A program made the position numbers and the translations under genes. This document shows, in pieces, positions 10,869-22,816 of a DNA stretch of 64,000 nucleotides (position 1 is its first letter; each line of letters starts with the position of its first letter). Location: positions 39,466,437 to 39,530,436 of the forward strand of contig OX375873.1 in assembly GCA_947359465.1 (NCBI GenBank), written 5' to 3'. The notes under the pieces are model-generated. The model worked only from the letters and a program-made list of their open reading frames with translations, was not told the DNA's origin and made no database searches. The DNA is from Metellina segmentata. Lineage: Eukaryota; Arthropoda; Arachnida; Araneae; Tetragnathidae.

Positions 10869-10950
10869 AGGGTTCACTGAAGCCATGACGTATAGCGCTC
10901 CAGTGGGGAAGCCAGTCCCTAACTGTGGGCGGAGTTTGAAATGTTTCAAT
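10869..10950 (+). repeat. Short dispersed repeat, copy 2
   Basis: TTCACTGAAGCCATGACGTA and the adjoining TAGCGCTCC match the segment at 4130-4175. The identity is unknown. Confidence 0.4.
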
Positions 10951-11550
10951 CAGAGCCAGAGCGGAAATCATTTTTTATTTTCTAATCGGTAGACTTCTTA
11001 GCGTCATACAGCTGAATATTCTTTGTATAATTTTAATAATTATTTAAAAACTGTACTATCCATCAACAGAAACAGTTGATCTCCAACCATCACATATATC
11101 TAGTTCACTCGCCAATCATTATAAAATTTTGTATGTAGACACTTTATAGTATTAGATAACAAATACTTGAAACAAACTTTGTTTATATTGCTATGGTTGT
11201 GGAAATATTTGATAGTTTGAGGTACATAAATTTTTACCAATCTAATAATTTTGTATTTTAGTGCAATATGCACAAGAGTTAGATTGATGAGGTGTATTGG
11301 GAAAAAATTGAATACAATAAACTAAAAAAATTATTAAAATTTTATTTGAAGAGATGTACCATAACAAGAGATGTATGTTATAAAATCTTTATTGGTATCA
11401 TTATAAGAAATTGTTTTTGAACTAAATGTTACAGGTTGCTTCAGGAGCAATGCGAAAACAAGGACAAAAAATGAAAGACATGCATATTTTTCTTCAAAAG
11501 CAGTCATAGAATTCGCTATTAGTACAAATAATTTCTTTTTGCATATAAAG

Positions 11551-11984
11551 TACAAAGTCCCAAATTCGGACTATTTGTTAACTAGCGTTTATTTTCCTCT
11601 CACTTTTTTCTATCTTACCTCCTTTTTTACGAACAGTTTTTAAAGAATAAGGCATTCAACCTAGATCAAATTGACGAAACAATGCAAAATAATGGAAATG
11701 TACAGAATAAATACGACACAGAAAATTAGATTAGTAAAAAAATTTGTTGCAATGCATTAAATTTTTTTTTTCTTAAAATTTTTTTCTTTCTATTTATATA
11801 TTTGCTATTTTAGTATTGCAAACTTGTTCCTGACTTAAGTAGCGAGCAAAAAATTCACGCGCCAATAGGGGCTGGGTTAGATTAGGGTTTGTTTTGGAAA
11901 AAAAACTGCCAATTAATCCAAAATTCGGAAAAGTCCGAAATACGGATTGACCGAGGTCGGAGGATTCCGGTTTTGGACTTTGTA
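11551..11984. mobile_element. Candidate MITE with TA-flanked inverted ends
   Basis: The segment starts TACAAAGTCCCAAATTCGG and ends CCGGTTTTGGACTTTGTA, giving short inverted ends of at least 10 bp. If TA is the target site, the element begins CAAAGTCC, which would fit a Tc1/mariner-type MITE. There is no coding frame. Confidence is limited by the short inverted match. Confidence 0.4.
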
Positions 11985-12394
11985 CTACATAATCGGATTT
12001 ATCTTTTACGGATATTTCTTGAACGGAATCTTTGTACGGATAAAAAATTACGTGTATACATAAAAGGTTTTATCATTACATAATAGAAACAAAAATCTAA
12101 TACAATCTCCTTAAATCTTGTGTTGCATATGTAATGCGAATTTTAAAACAGACTAAATTACGTAGAAGCAGAAAAAGCTTATAAAAAAGATTCGTATATG
12201 TGTCAACAGATGACGCAGCAGGAGAATTTGGAACTTGTGAAATCTCGTGTGGCCCGCCACAACCAGCTCTAGCAGTTGGCGATACAGCCATCTATCGCCA
12301 ACTCGCCAAGGGGGTGCTGAAAGCGTGAGGGTTTCCGCGGAAGCGTCCGGCTTCAATCCAGCAATGATCCAAATGGGGATAGATTGTGAAGCAA

Positions 12395-12506
12395 TCCACT
12401 TCCCCTCACTGTTGAAAAGTATAGTTCGCGAAGCGAACTAAATATGATTGTGTAGCAATCATCGGGAGTTGACGAGCGATAGCGGGCAGGGGGCGGAGCC
12501 CCCTAG
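12395..12506 (+). mobile_element. Helitron 3' end
   Basis: The stretch carries the palindromic series seen in the other Helitron tails here: TTCGCGAAGCGAA, GATTGTGTAGCAATC, GCGAGCGATAGCG-type repeats, then the terminal hairpin GGGGGCGGAGCCCCC followed by CTAG and T. Its 5' end was not located. The sequence upstream to about 12090 is likely part of the same element. Confidence 0.75.
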
Positions 12507-12534
12507 TAGGAAAAATATATAAGTTACAATTAAA

Positions 12535-12720
12535 TAATTATTTATTTAAAGAAAATCATATTTTTAGGTATCGATCTAATGTGAAATTTCTCATAAATTT
12601 CAAATGCGTTGAAATTTTTACACAATCTTTAACGATCTAGGAGATAGAAAAAAGAACCTACATAACTCCAGCTAAAACTTTTTATTTGTTTTGTTCTTCG
12701 GCTGAAAGCGTTGCTCGGAA
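12535..12720 (+). repeat. Diverged copy of the 10.3-kb repeat family
   Basis: It shares the order GAAAATC, then TTGAAATTTT, then CTTTAACGATC, then CTTTTTATTTGTTTTG with 10330-10480. It is non-coding. Confidence 0.45.
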
Positions 12721-12869
12721 AATCAAACGGAAACACGGAAGAAATGAATTTAGAAACTGTCATATCTTTATGGTGTTGCCATTCAAAAGAAAACAATAAT
12801 AATAAAATTCCATTCAATTCATTTAAAAATGTTCTAGACTGAATATTGAAATTCGGGCTAGACCCTTAA

Positions 12870-13000
12870 ATCATAAAAAAATCGGAATACCTGTGTGCCA
12901 AGCGTATTCTTGTATGTAAGTGCCATAGATTCGTCAAGGACACTGAATAGAGACACACACACACACACGGACAAACGTTTCCTTTTACAATAGTAGAGAA
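12870..13000 (-). mobile_element. Helitron-like 5' end
   Basis: On the minus strand it begins TCTCTACTATTGTAAAAGG, followed by a GTGTGTGTGT run and a block containing GACGAATC and TTGGCACACAGG. The same order is seen at 24306 (plus) and 27838 (minus). A TC start with the TCTACTATTATAAA signature is typical of arthropod Helitrons. A (CA)n microsatellite at 12952-12968 lies within it. Confidence 0.5.
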
Positions 13001-13998
13001 GATTTAAGTATCAGTACACGTGTTTTAGCATGAGACTTTCTTAAATATGAAAGCAAAGAAATTTTAAATGACGTATTCACTAAACTTAAATATCGTTTAT
13101 GAAATGAGGCGTTGTGGATACGAAGGGCGAACTCAATGAATGATGGTATCCAGAAAACCGCATTTAAACCCGGAGCTCTTCCACTATTAGTACATAGAAA
13201 AGCTACTGTCAGCCCTAGTTTTATAGGGTTAGAAATGGCGAACTCAACATGAAAGTTAATATCATTATTTACTAATGTCTGACAAACCAAAATATGGTGA
13301 AACATTTTTTCGCCCAATGTTGAGTTCACCCTTCTTTTCCGCAACGCCTCATATATAGAACCTTGCATTAAAATATGTTCGATACATTTTATCTGATACT
13401 TTAATAAACAAGTAGATAGAAAAACAGACATAAAGTGGAAATACGGACAGGTTGACGCAACCAAATTCAGTCACTAAATGAGTGTAAATATTCACAGTAA
13501 GGTAAAGCTAGGAGAGTCTGCGCACAATTGAACAGAATAATAAAAAACAGTCTATTCATCAATTTTTTGCTAAACTATTCATGAATAGTTGTGACTTCAT
13601 TTGTTTTTTTATACATTTTAATTGCTATTTTATTGTTATGCTTTAATCTAACACAACAGTTGTAATAAAACCAAGAAAGCTATTCTGCGCGATCTGTACT
13701 TATAGGGTCGGAGAGATTGCGCACATGGGTAGGAGAGATTGTTCTTAATAAAAACTACAGTTAAATTGTTAGCAATAATAATTATACTTAAATGGTTTTC
13801 GTAAACAAATATTATTGTATTAAGAGTGAATGTTTCAACCTAATGATTAAAGGATCAGAAAAATGAACGAATTTTAAGAAGAAAGAAGAATTTTTAATTA
13901 AAGAAACAGAAAAAGGAAGCCCATATAGAATTACAAAACTACATTAAGTTACTTGATAGCACGTTTAACTTAAAACTAATCCATTTTCATTTCCAGTT

Positions 13999-14391
13999 TC
14001 AATGTTTTCTTGTTTGCTGACCGAAGTTGTCGTCGTCCACAATCGATTCATTTATTGTTGTAAAGTGTGCAGCTTTCGTGCAACCATCTGCCACAAGTAA
14101 CACATTGAATCTAGTCACTGGTCGAAGTTGTCTCCTGGTACAGTTGCAGACATTCAATGCTCTCATCCTCATTGCTCTTCGTTTTGTTTCCTTCAATTTT
14201 TTGGATACCACTTTTTCTGGAATATAGACACTCTCTTTTCTCCTCTTAATTAAAGTTCCTGGTGGTGCATCTCTGGCGTATTGAGTTTTAGCGTAGACCC
14301 CTTTAAAAATACAGAAAGGTGGCAGGAAAGCCAAAATAGTTACCATCTCACCCTTTTCGGCACTAGTGACAGCTTGAGCGTTAGGGCCGTG
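13999..14391 (-). pseudogene. pogo/Tigger-type DDE transposase fragment
   Basis: On the minus strand the frame reads GPNAQAVTSAEKGEMVTIL, then PPFCIFKGVYAKTQYARDAP and PGTLIK. These are characteristic blocks of the DDE domain of pogo-type transposases. The frame then jumps to a basic C-terminal stretch containing RRKESVYIPEKVVSKK and ends FGQQTRKH before a stop. The second half of the catalytic core (DGHxSH-type block) is missing, so an internal deletion is likely. It lies inside the TA-flanked element at 13500-18315, directly beside the inserted MITE at 14404. Confidence 0.75.
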
Positions 14392-14403
14392 AGTAGCATT
14401 TAC

Positions 14404-14942
14404 TAGAGTGCCTATATAATAAGAGTGGCGACATACGGGAAACCCTTTCTGATTGGCTTAGAGACCTTTTCTACCGACCGAGGCGGTCTTTTCCTAGCTC
14501 CCGTAGACTTAACATGGGAACTTTTTGTGTGTTCGAGAAAAACCGTGTGTATATTAAATTAAAAAGAAAATACAGCTTATTCATGTTCCATTTCGTGTTC
14601 TGGAATGTTTATTTATTATTATTTTAGTGTTTTGTCAGTATAAATTCGAAGACTTTTTAAGTAAATAACTTTTTTTGAACAACATGGTGTATCCCGCAAT
14701 CTAAGTTAGCGCGTTGTGCAATCCATCTCATCAATTACGCGTGTAACTGACCGTTTTTTTATTCATTTATAACAAATGTATCCATATTATAACAATCATA
14801 TGCTTTTTGTTCTCCTTGAAATGTTATATTAATTCGCCCAGCAACCTTCTTTCAGACGATTATGGTAGAAAAATGGCTGCCGCGCATGCGCATTGGTCCA
14901 AATTTGGTCCCTTGTCGCCACTCTTATTATATAGGCACTCTA
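14404..14942. mobile_element. hAT-type MITE, 539 bp, exact 8-bp duplication
   Basis: The inverted ends start TAGAGTGCCTATATAATAAG and match for about 30 bp. The 8-bp repeat GCATTTAC abuts both ends (14396-14403 and 14943-14950). TAGNG ends with 8-bp duplications are the hAT signature. The interior has no open frame, so it is non-autonomous. It disrupts the pogo-like element. Confidence 0.93.
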
Positions 14943-15084
14943 GCATTTACGACTGACGCTTTCCTTTCATAGTCTCCTTAAGCTTGAGAAGGATATCACT
15001 TGACGACCTGCTTTCCGCAAAGCGTTCACACCTCACGGTCGGTAGGGTATGGGACCAAAAAACTAAAGGTGGGGTCCTCTAGAA

Positions 15085-17535
15085 CAGTGCTCCCCAACCT
15101 TTTTATCGCCGCGGACCAATCAACGTTTGATAACTTTACCATGGCCCGCTAAGGGGGGGACGTTGATTGTTTATATTTTAGATTGGGGTTTTGATTTAAT
15201 AATTTTAACTTAATTGTATTTAAACATGCCTTCAAAATAAAATACAGTTTCACCAAAAAATGATTATAAAGTGATTTAACATTTTAACTCACTAGAATGC
15301 TAAATCAATGAGAACTCTGAGATTGTTTCTTTGCAACGAGACGGTTCCATCTGGGGGTAATAGGAGACAATGACACCCGAAGTGTGTTGCTTATGTCCAG
15401 TTTATTCCGTTGTTTTGTTTTGGTTGTTGTCACTGCAGAAAACCCCGCTTCACACAGATAGGTTTTCGGAAATGGCAATAGGGATTTAAGTGCTGTGATG
15501 GCAATCTCAGGATATTCCGCCATGACTTTAATCCCGAACACCGGCAGAGTTGTTGTCTCGAACGTAGTTTTAAGGCCGCCGTCATTTGCAATCTCCAGCA
15601 GTTGATCTTCTTGCACAGACATCTAGTTTCGCCTGATTTGTTGACAAATGGGTCGCTGATCCATTCCTTACCAGTTCGTGGGTCTTTTGTGGTTGGGAAG
15701 TAGCGCTCGAACTCTTTTAAAAGCAAAGACAGGTGATCGTGCACCAACTGGGAGAATGAATGTTCAGACTCACCTAAAATCCCCGCTAATGTCTGAAACA
15801 TGTCCAAAATGCCTCTGTTCACGCGCCGTCCCCTCAACTCCAGTGTGACTTTGAATGTAGCTACTTTGTCTGCCAACTTGAAAACAGTTGTCATTTTCCC
15901 CTGAAGGGCACAGATTGAGTTCATTGAGCAGGCTTAATATGTCACACAGGTAAGCCAGTTTTGCGACCCATACCTTGTCACTTAAATGTGCTGCCAGCGG
16001 TGACTTCTTTTCTGAGAGAAATCTTTGCAATAGCTCTCATAACTCAAATACTCTAATTAGCGATTTTCCTCTGGATAATCATCTTATTTCTGTGTATAGG
16101 AGAAGGCATCTGTACTCCGCGTCCATCTCCTCACAAAGCTGCTAAAACAGGCGCGAGTTAAAGGCGTGTGCTTTGATGTGGTTAATAACTTTAACGACAT
16201 CAATCAATACGCTGTTAAATTCCGGTGACATTTTTCGGCTTGCCAGCATTTCTCTGTGAATGAGACAATGCGTAGATTCACTCTCAGGTGCATCCTCCTT
16301 AATCCGAGCAGTTAAACCAGGCAGTCGTCCGGTCATGGCAGCAGCTCCGTCCGTACATATGCCGACACAAAAGAACCATTTTAGTTGTCCTGATATATAA
16401 CCATCCAGTGACTTGAACAATTCTGCCCCTGTGGTGTTGGTTGGCAAAGATAGTACACATAACAAATCCTCATGCACATCCTCCTGATATGCATATTGTG
16501 CACATAAACAAGTAGTATTGCCTTGTTGTCGATATCTGTAGATTCGTCAACCTGGAGTGCGTACCACGGTGTTGTATTAATAATCTCCAACATTTGTGTC
16601 TCAATGTCTTCGGCTATTTCCTCAATACGCCTAGCCACGATGCTAGCCGACAAAGGCACATGTGCTATCTTTTCCACAGCAGCCTCTCCTAGAAGTTCAC
16701 GGCAAATGTCTTTAGTGGATGGCAAGATCAATTCTTCACCGACAGTGAATGGCTTTTTAGCCTTAGCAATACGGTTAGCCACCAAATATGATGCTTTTAG
16801 TGCATTCTCCTTTATTGATGTGGTGGCCCTCATAAATTTCTTTTGTCCTCGTGTTCCCGTTTTTTGCTTTCAAAATACTCCAGCTGCTTGTCTTTTAATC
16901 CAGGGTGCTGGGCGTTCAAATGGCGAAGCAGTTTTGAAGGTTTCATTGCCTCATTAGAGAGCTGGTCGCCGCAAACTATGCAAAGCGGTTTTGGTGTGTG
17001 GGGATTACCTGTCCCGATAAATCAATATTTCAAGTAGGACTCATGGTATTGTCTACTAAAAGTTACATGTTTCTTTGATGTTAAATGCTCTTCTTCTGTC
17101 TCTTCACTGGGCCTTTTCTTTTTCCCGAGGAAACTTTCTAACAACGTCTGTTTCGTACTCATTTTTGCTAATTTGTGGGTTAAATTTGAGCAAACACAAT
17201 ATACACGTGCACCAAGCACTGTTAAACATGAGAAAGTACTGGTGAACTGAGAGAAGAGCGATACACACCTTTTCTTTACCACAGCTACAACGCCACTACC
17301 TCTTGCAGCCGCTCAGCTCCTCACCTAAAACCGCCCCGATATCACGATATCGGTGCGACTTTAGGCGACGTCTCTCAGGTCCCGGTCAACCTATCGCCAA
17401 TGGAAAATCGCACAAACCCGAGAGAAATACACCACAGTAAAAAAAATTGAAATAATTGAATGTTCCTTGGGCGGCCCGGTACCATTTGATCCACGGACCG
17501 GTACCGGTCCGCGGCCCGGGGGTTGGGGACCACTG
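15085..17535 (-). mobile_element. hAT transposon, 2451 bp, exact 8-bp duplication
   Basis: The left end reads CAGTGCTCCCCAACC and the right end is the inverse, GGTTGGGGACCACTG. The 8-bp repeat CTCTAGAA abuts both (15077-15084 and 17536-17543). CAGNG ends with 8-bp duplications define hAT elements. The inner ends are GC-rich and carry GGACCGGTACCGGTCC. The transposase gene on the minus strand is broken. It inserted into the pogo-like element after that element arrived. Confidence 0.95.
15305..17162 (-). pseudogene. hAT transposase (ZBED/SCAND3-like), multiply frameshifted
   Basis: A plausible start is the Met of MSTKQTLLESFLGKKKRPS at 17162. A zinc-finger BED-like segment follows (CIVCGDQLSNEAMKPSKLLR and HLNAQHPGLK in another frame). 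Then come TSIKENALKASYLVANRIAK, PLSASIVARRIEEIAEDI, LQVDESTDIDNKAILLVYV (first catalytic Asp present), CTDGAAAMTGRLPGL (second Asp), THCLIHREML, and the C-terminal dimerisation block ending LCEAGFSAVTTTKTKQRNKL. The pieces lie in at least four different frames, so several small indels and stops have accumulated. Total length matches a full hAT transposase. It would cut and paste the flanking hAT ends, but this copy is dead. Confidence 0.93.
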
Positions 17536-18533
17536 CTCTAGAAGGTCAGTCACTGACAGCTCGTAAATGGTGATCGATGCCAGCGGTCACTTAAAAGGGA
17601 GATAACATCCACCGCTACCATGCCGCTGGTGTAAGCGATATTTTAGTGGTAATATTTTAGTGGTAACGATATTTTAGTCAATCTGCCGCAACGTAAAGGT
17701 TAATAACAACTTTATTATTTTTTACAAAATTATTTTTCAGCAAAATCATTTATTACCAAAATGATTTCAAAAATTATGTTTTTGTTTTTGAAAATTGTTT
17801 TAAAATTAATTTATTAGTGTTTTACATATAATTTGGAATTTATGCAAAATTTCCAATAAGCTACGTAATCTCTCCAAGCATGAAAACGAATGAGAACAAT
17901 TCGCCATCTCTCCTAAGTAGCAGATGCGCAAACTCTCCCATTTCGGTAGGAGAGATTGCGCGGCCTTTTATTTAAACATGGCCGCTTCTGGAAAGAACCG
18001 TTGGTGTTCGCAATGTTAATCTAGGTTAGTAGCCTCACGAGAAACCTTTTAATTAAAAAATATTTTGTACCATTGCCATTCTATAAAATTCAGAGAACGA
18101 TATATGAAAATTCAAGCGCTTGTCTTGTGAAAACAATGCAAAATAGCGATGTTTTATCCTAAACGCCCGGAACAAAGAACCTGCACTTTCAAGTAGACAC
18201 TCCACTACTGCTGTTGTACAACAATATGGAGTCACTGCGCACGCACTCAACTCTTTCCCCCCGACCCTCTTTGAGCGAAATCTCTCCGACTGCGAAATCT
18301 CTCCTCGCTTTACCTTATGCAAAATTTCATAATTTTATACACAGCCGTTTATACGTAGTATGGGCACATACATACATACATATACCAAACGCGTAAACCA
18401 CTACAAAGAAGCACAAACACTTTATCCTTACTTATAAAGATTAAATGCCGATGATTTTTGAATTATTTCAACACATTTTGACAAATTAAGTTTTAGTACG
18501 CAAGAAAGCCTTCTATAAATCTTCTTAAGGTGC

Positions 18534-19795
18534 CTGCCTACGTTCGGAGACCTTTTTTTAAAAAATATTTCAAAAATTGACTTGTTATGTGCATTATACT
18601 ATCAAATATATCTAAAATCTATGAATAATATATAAAAAAGCTATATATATATTTTTAATTTTCATTTTTTGCTAAAAATAAACAAAAAATCTCAATAAAT
18701 TAACAACTAAGCAAAACAACAAAACTCAAATTCAAATTAAGATATTCTATTTTTGTAAATTGTATTGTGTTATCAAAACCCACTTCTGGGATCTCTACCC
18801 ATTTTATAACTGAAACTTTGTATTAAAAATATTTATGCAATTGAACCTTTCGACATAGAAAAAAAATCTTAAAAAAATGTTTACAACTCTATACTTATGT
18901 AATCAAAAAGTTAAAAAATAATGCACAAACAATTAAAATAAAGGTAGGTTACCTGAATTGAACCCTTTAATATATTCTACCAAAGTTTAAAATTATTTGA
19001 AGCATAATGTTATGAGTTATGATGTTGTGCGGAAGAGCAAAATGTAAAAAATCTGATTCTGAGAAAAAGCATAAAATAAAAAAAAACTTCTACACTTACA
19101 CATTAGTTGAAAAACCTAACATTAAATAGCTCCTGTTTTGTGAAGGTCACCTTTTTAGTCATTGAAAACTGATGTTTTTTTTCTTCCGAATGGCTTTTAA
19201 AAGTTTCCTGCGCTTCCTTGCAACAAGGGTGGAATGATTCTTCGAATCTCGAATCCGCAAGCCGTCCAAGTGTCTATAGCCTTCTACTGTAAACCACCCA
19301 GGATTTGTCAAATTAAGCCTATTGAAAACATTTAGGCAACCTTTAAAACCATCGTTAAATTGAATTATGGCATCATAGGCTCATAACTTGACAGTTTTGA
19401 GGCTGACAAACACCTCTTTTGGCACTCGTTGCCAAATTACGCCATTGAAACACTCGTTGATGTTTTGAGTTTTGCCGTGGAGACATTTCTCTAACAAATC
19501 TTACTAAAAAAATTTAATTAAACAATTACTTAACTTTTTTTTTAAATATTCAATGTGATCGAACAAATTTTAATATTCTATGCCAGTTTTTCGTCCCACT
19601 TCCGTTAGCAGAACACTACTTACGGTTTGAAAATCTGTCAACATACTAATATTAAAAGTTCAGAAACTAGAGTTCTAAGTAAGATAGAAACAAAATTGAA
19701 ACTGATTTGGAAAGGTAAGAAACTATACTTTCAAAGTTAGACAAAATTAAAAAATCGTATTTTTCTCTACAAATGCGGTTTTATAGGTAGGCAGG
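18534..19795 (-). mobile_element. Mutator-like (MULE) element remnant
   Basis: The left border reads GGTGCCTGCCTACGTTCGG and the right border GTAGGCAGGCAGTAT, giving short inverted ends around CTGCCTGCCTAC. Between them lies a Mutator-like transposase fragment on the minus strand. No clean 9-bp target duplication was found, so the exact borders are uncertain. Confidence 0.5.
19170..19505 (-). pseudogene. Mutator-like transposase C-terminal fragment
   Basis: The minus-strand frame reads LLEKCLHGKTQNINECFNG, VIWQRVPKEVFVSLKTVKL, then a stop (TGA) in frame, then YDAIIQFNDGFKGCLNVFN and a basic tail VARKRRKLLKAIRKKK. The KCLHGKTQN...NESFNG...IW.R.PK block is the hallmark of the C-terminal part of metazoan Mutator-like transposase domain proteins. 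Upstream of the fragment a TTTTTTTAG acceptor-like sequence suggests a lost 5' exon. About two thirds of the protein is absent. Confidence 0.7.
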
Positions 19796-19799
19796 CAGT

Positions 19800-20335
19800 A
19801 TCTAGATTTTTGTTGTAATGTGGAATACGATCGGCTAGCCTCCATTTTACTCTCACTTGTAAGGAAATATGTCATTGGAGAAAGACACGAGGAATCAGTG
19901 GAGGAAGTGTGCTCAAAATTTTCGGTGTGGGTTACGGTACTTTACCTACATAGCAATATTTTAACCCGTCAAAAAGGATCAGCGGTTGCTACGGCAACAG
20001 GCTTGATCTTTGTCAGAATGCCTAAAATTTGGACAAGAGTCAGAGAGAGTCGTTATGGACTTCCGCACTGCCCGTCACTCACTTGGTTTCTCTCCTTTTT
20101 ATACGATGTCTGAAAGAATGTGATATCGCGGCTGCAGTTGTTTTCGGAACATGAATGGTCAATTTGCTTTCAGGGCGGCATAAAACAGTCGCAGTTACTA
20201 GGACACGCGTCGATTTTTCAATCTATCGGAATTCGTAAACACAGCTGGAATAAATTTGATCACTTCTTTTCCCTAAGTCTATTTGAATTTCCTATATTTT
20301 GTTTCGCATTTTAATTTGATGTTTCATAATCTATG
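19800..20335. other. Unassigned stretch
   Basis: About 0.5 kb of slightly less AT-rich DNA with short open frames on the plus strand but no motif that I recognise. No terminal repeats were found. Confidence 0.4.
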
Positions 20336-21501
20336 TCTATTTATATTGGACTAACATAAGTGACTAAAAATAGACGTTATTTGTTTATTGTCGAATGGCA
20401 ACAACGCATATAAGCAATTAGAAATCCACCGTTACGGGATTCAATTCGTTAATTTTGCCGCTTTATTGAAATATGCTTGATTTGAGCTACGGAGCTGAAT
20501 AATCGTGCTAATACCATATGGGGAGAACTTTATACTCTATTGAAATTATTCAGCACTTTGGTTACAGAAAGAAATGAGAAATCTGGAAAAAAAATTAGAG
20601 TAGAAAACAAAATATGAGCAAAAATGCATTTAGCGTTAAAAAATGCTGAATCGAATTTTAATAATGAATTTGAATGAACACATTCAGAATTTAATGGTGG
20701 TAACATGGCAAGTGTTACGATAAATTAAAACAAGGGGTAAATGGTTCGAGATCGGTGCAGAAAAGAAAATATAAGTAAACACAAAATTCGTCGAATTTCA
20801 AGATGTGGAAAAACGAAATAAATTTTAGCAAGTGAATATGATGCAGTTCAAGTGGACGTTAAGGAACATAATTGTGAAACATAACCGAGTTGTGCATATT
20901 TTGTCACATTATCTCTATATTAAAAAAAGTTACCGCCGCAGGATTGAAAACTCGCTTTTTACTCTCGATTGTTCGACGTTATCCAGAGAAAGTACGGAAA
21001 AGAAATTTTACGAAATTAACATGGTTTGTTCAAAATTGTACAGGGAACAAGATGAAAACAATTTTTTTCCCGATGTGGTTATTAGTTTTGGGTGTATTAA
21101 GTGTTAAAGTCGAAAATGCTATATTTCTTACGTGAGTGAGCAAAAGACGTACACATTTTCAGTCTTTAGCTGTTATTTTTTTAGAGTACCTCTAAATGTG
21201 AATTTTTTGCACAGTTAGAAACTTCAATTTGGTTCCTGATAATATTTTTTTTCAAATTCGGAAAAAAGCGGAACATTTTTTTTTAACTGTCATATCTATA
21301 GCTTATTACTATTAGTTTTTAAATTTAAAAAAATAACACGAAACCTTAGAATATACTCTTTCTTAGATCAATTATTTTTGAAATTGGTTAATAAATAAGT
21401 TCGTTGCGATCGAAAGTTGGTCATACAAATTTCGGAATATTGGGAAATTTTCGTTACAGGAGTTGGCGAGCGTAGGCGAGCAGGGGGGCGGAGCCCCCTA
21501 G
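20336..21501 (+). mobile_element. Non-autonomous Helitron, degenerate
   Basis: The 3' end has the family tail: GTTGGCGAGCGTAGGCGAGC, the hairpin GGGGGCGGAGCCCCC, then CTAG and T. At 20336 a TC start is followed by blocks matching the 5' region of the Helitrons at 22150 (GACGTTATTTGTTTATTG and TGGCAACAACG). The interior has no Rep or helicase motif. The 5' border is approximate. Confidence 0.6.
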
Positions 21502-21929
21502 TATAGTACTCCCCCCCCCTACGAGAATCCTTTACAAATGGTTAGGTGATTAGGATATGGGTTGTCTATATGCGTTTGGATTTAAATGTTTTCCTTAATG
21601 CTTATTTTTCGGTTCTATTTTCGTACTGTTTGCCCGCTGTGTTCCACAACTGTGGTACCTACCAAATTTAATATATACGTACTATTCTCCACGATACAGG
21701 GTTCGTCATTTATCATAAGATTTACATCTACGAAGCAAATTGCAATTTGACATTTTAGGTCGGTATTTCGTCAAAAAGGTATAAAAAATTGCTATATAAT
21801 ATAAAAATCCTCTAAAATGAAGAATTATATTTAAAAAAGCTTTACTAACAAAATGAAAACAGGATGACAACATTACAGTCATAAACACATGATTGATTTA
21901 TCTTTCTTTCTTTCTATTAAAAAAAAATG

Positions 21930-22149
21930 TGCAATATTTTTCAGGTTTATTCGCTTTGTGATTGGTAATAGCGAGTCTTGTGGTTTAACGGGCTTATGAA
22001 TTTGAAGCAGGCGCAGACGATAAACACAGTTATATATTTTAATTAATTCATTCATAAAATTTGAGAGCACGTGTTAGAGCGTTTGCAATGTTTTCAGAAG
22101 AACCGTCAAATTCGGTCGCCGTTTCCATAGTAACAGTCGAATAGGAAAA
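21930..22149 (+). repeat. Dispersed repeat, left part of Helitron-split copy
   Basis: It matches 10595-10810 closely. The match stops at 22149, where the tandem Helitrons begin, and resumes at 23466-23520 with TATTAAGAAATACTATTACA. Confidence 0.85.
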
Positions 22150-22816
22150 TCTATATCTCTATATATAATTCTCTTACGTGGCACGCAAAAAAGACGTTAT
22201 TTGTTATCGCGTTTTGGCAACATTGTACGATTGTTTGTTTATCACGAAGCCTCGTGCTTCAATTGAAGTTATAGCGTTTTCGGATGAAACTTTATTGGAA
22301 AAAAAAAAAAAAAAGAATTTTAGTTGAGCTTTTGCAGTTAATAATAGAAATCAAAGAAAGCGGAGGATCTTTTCAAGGCCATTTAAAAAAAGGTCCTTTT
22401 CAAGGCCAACAATTATAATTCAACAAGACGCTTGAACTACAACTTTCGACAACAAACTCAATGAAAAAGCGTGGGTGGCTCGAGTGCAGGGTAAATGTAC
22501 ATACAAACAACATGCTGGGTATTCAATTTCCAAATCAGCGCTCACATTTCGAGTCAAAATTTGCTCAAAGTTTTCTGTTGAATTCTGATTCCATAGGTAC
22601 TGTATATATCTCTCTCCTGAAAAACAGCAAAAAAATTTAGATTTGAAAAATATTTTTTTGGAATATCATATTTTGTAAACAATTCCTTCTGCTAGGACAC
22701 ATGTCTTCATTGATGCGAGCGAAGCGAGCATAAGTTCGCGCAGCGAACCAATGAGGATTGCAAAGCAATCCTCCTGGTGTTGGCGAGCGTTAGCGAGCAG
22801 GAGGCGGGCCTCCTAG
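22150..22816 (+). mobile_element. Non-autonomous Helitron, tandem copy 1
   Basis: It starts TCTATATCTCTATATATAAT and ends in the hairpin GGAGGCGGGCCTCC followed by CTAG. It contains palindromic blocks TTCGCGCAGCGAA and GAGGATTGCAAAGCAATCCTC near the 3' end. No inverted terminal repeats or target duplication are present, as expected for rolling-circle elements. It encodes nothing. Confidence 0.92.

Larger units (their letters stand above)
13500..18315 (-). mobile_element. pogo-like DNA transposon carrying two nested hAT insertions
   Basis: The ends are AGGTAAAGCTAGGAGAG and its imperfect inverse CTCTCCTCGCTTTACCT, flanked by TA at 13498-13499 and 18316-18317. The own sequence of the element lies at 13500-14403, 14951-15084 and 17544-18315. 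The rest is a 539-bp MITE and a 2451-bp hAT element inserted into it. It encodes a pogo-type transposase remnant on the minus strand. The motif GGAGAGATTGCGC recurs near both ends (13511, 13709, 13730, 17907-17955, 18280-18300) and may be the transposase binding site. Confidence 0.75.

Noticed and set aside
13040..13464. 159-codon minus-strand frame
   Set aside because: No recognisable motif, no splice or promoter context, and composition like the surrounding AT-rich DNA.
19820..20314. Two plus-strand frames of 97 and 64 codons
   Set aside because: No motif, and the region lies between two mobile elements; not supported as a gene.
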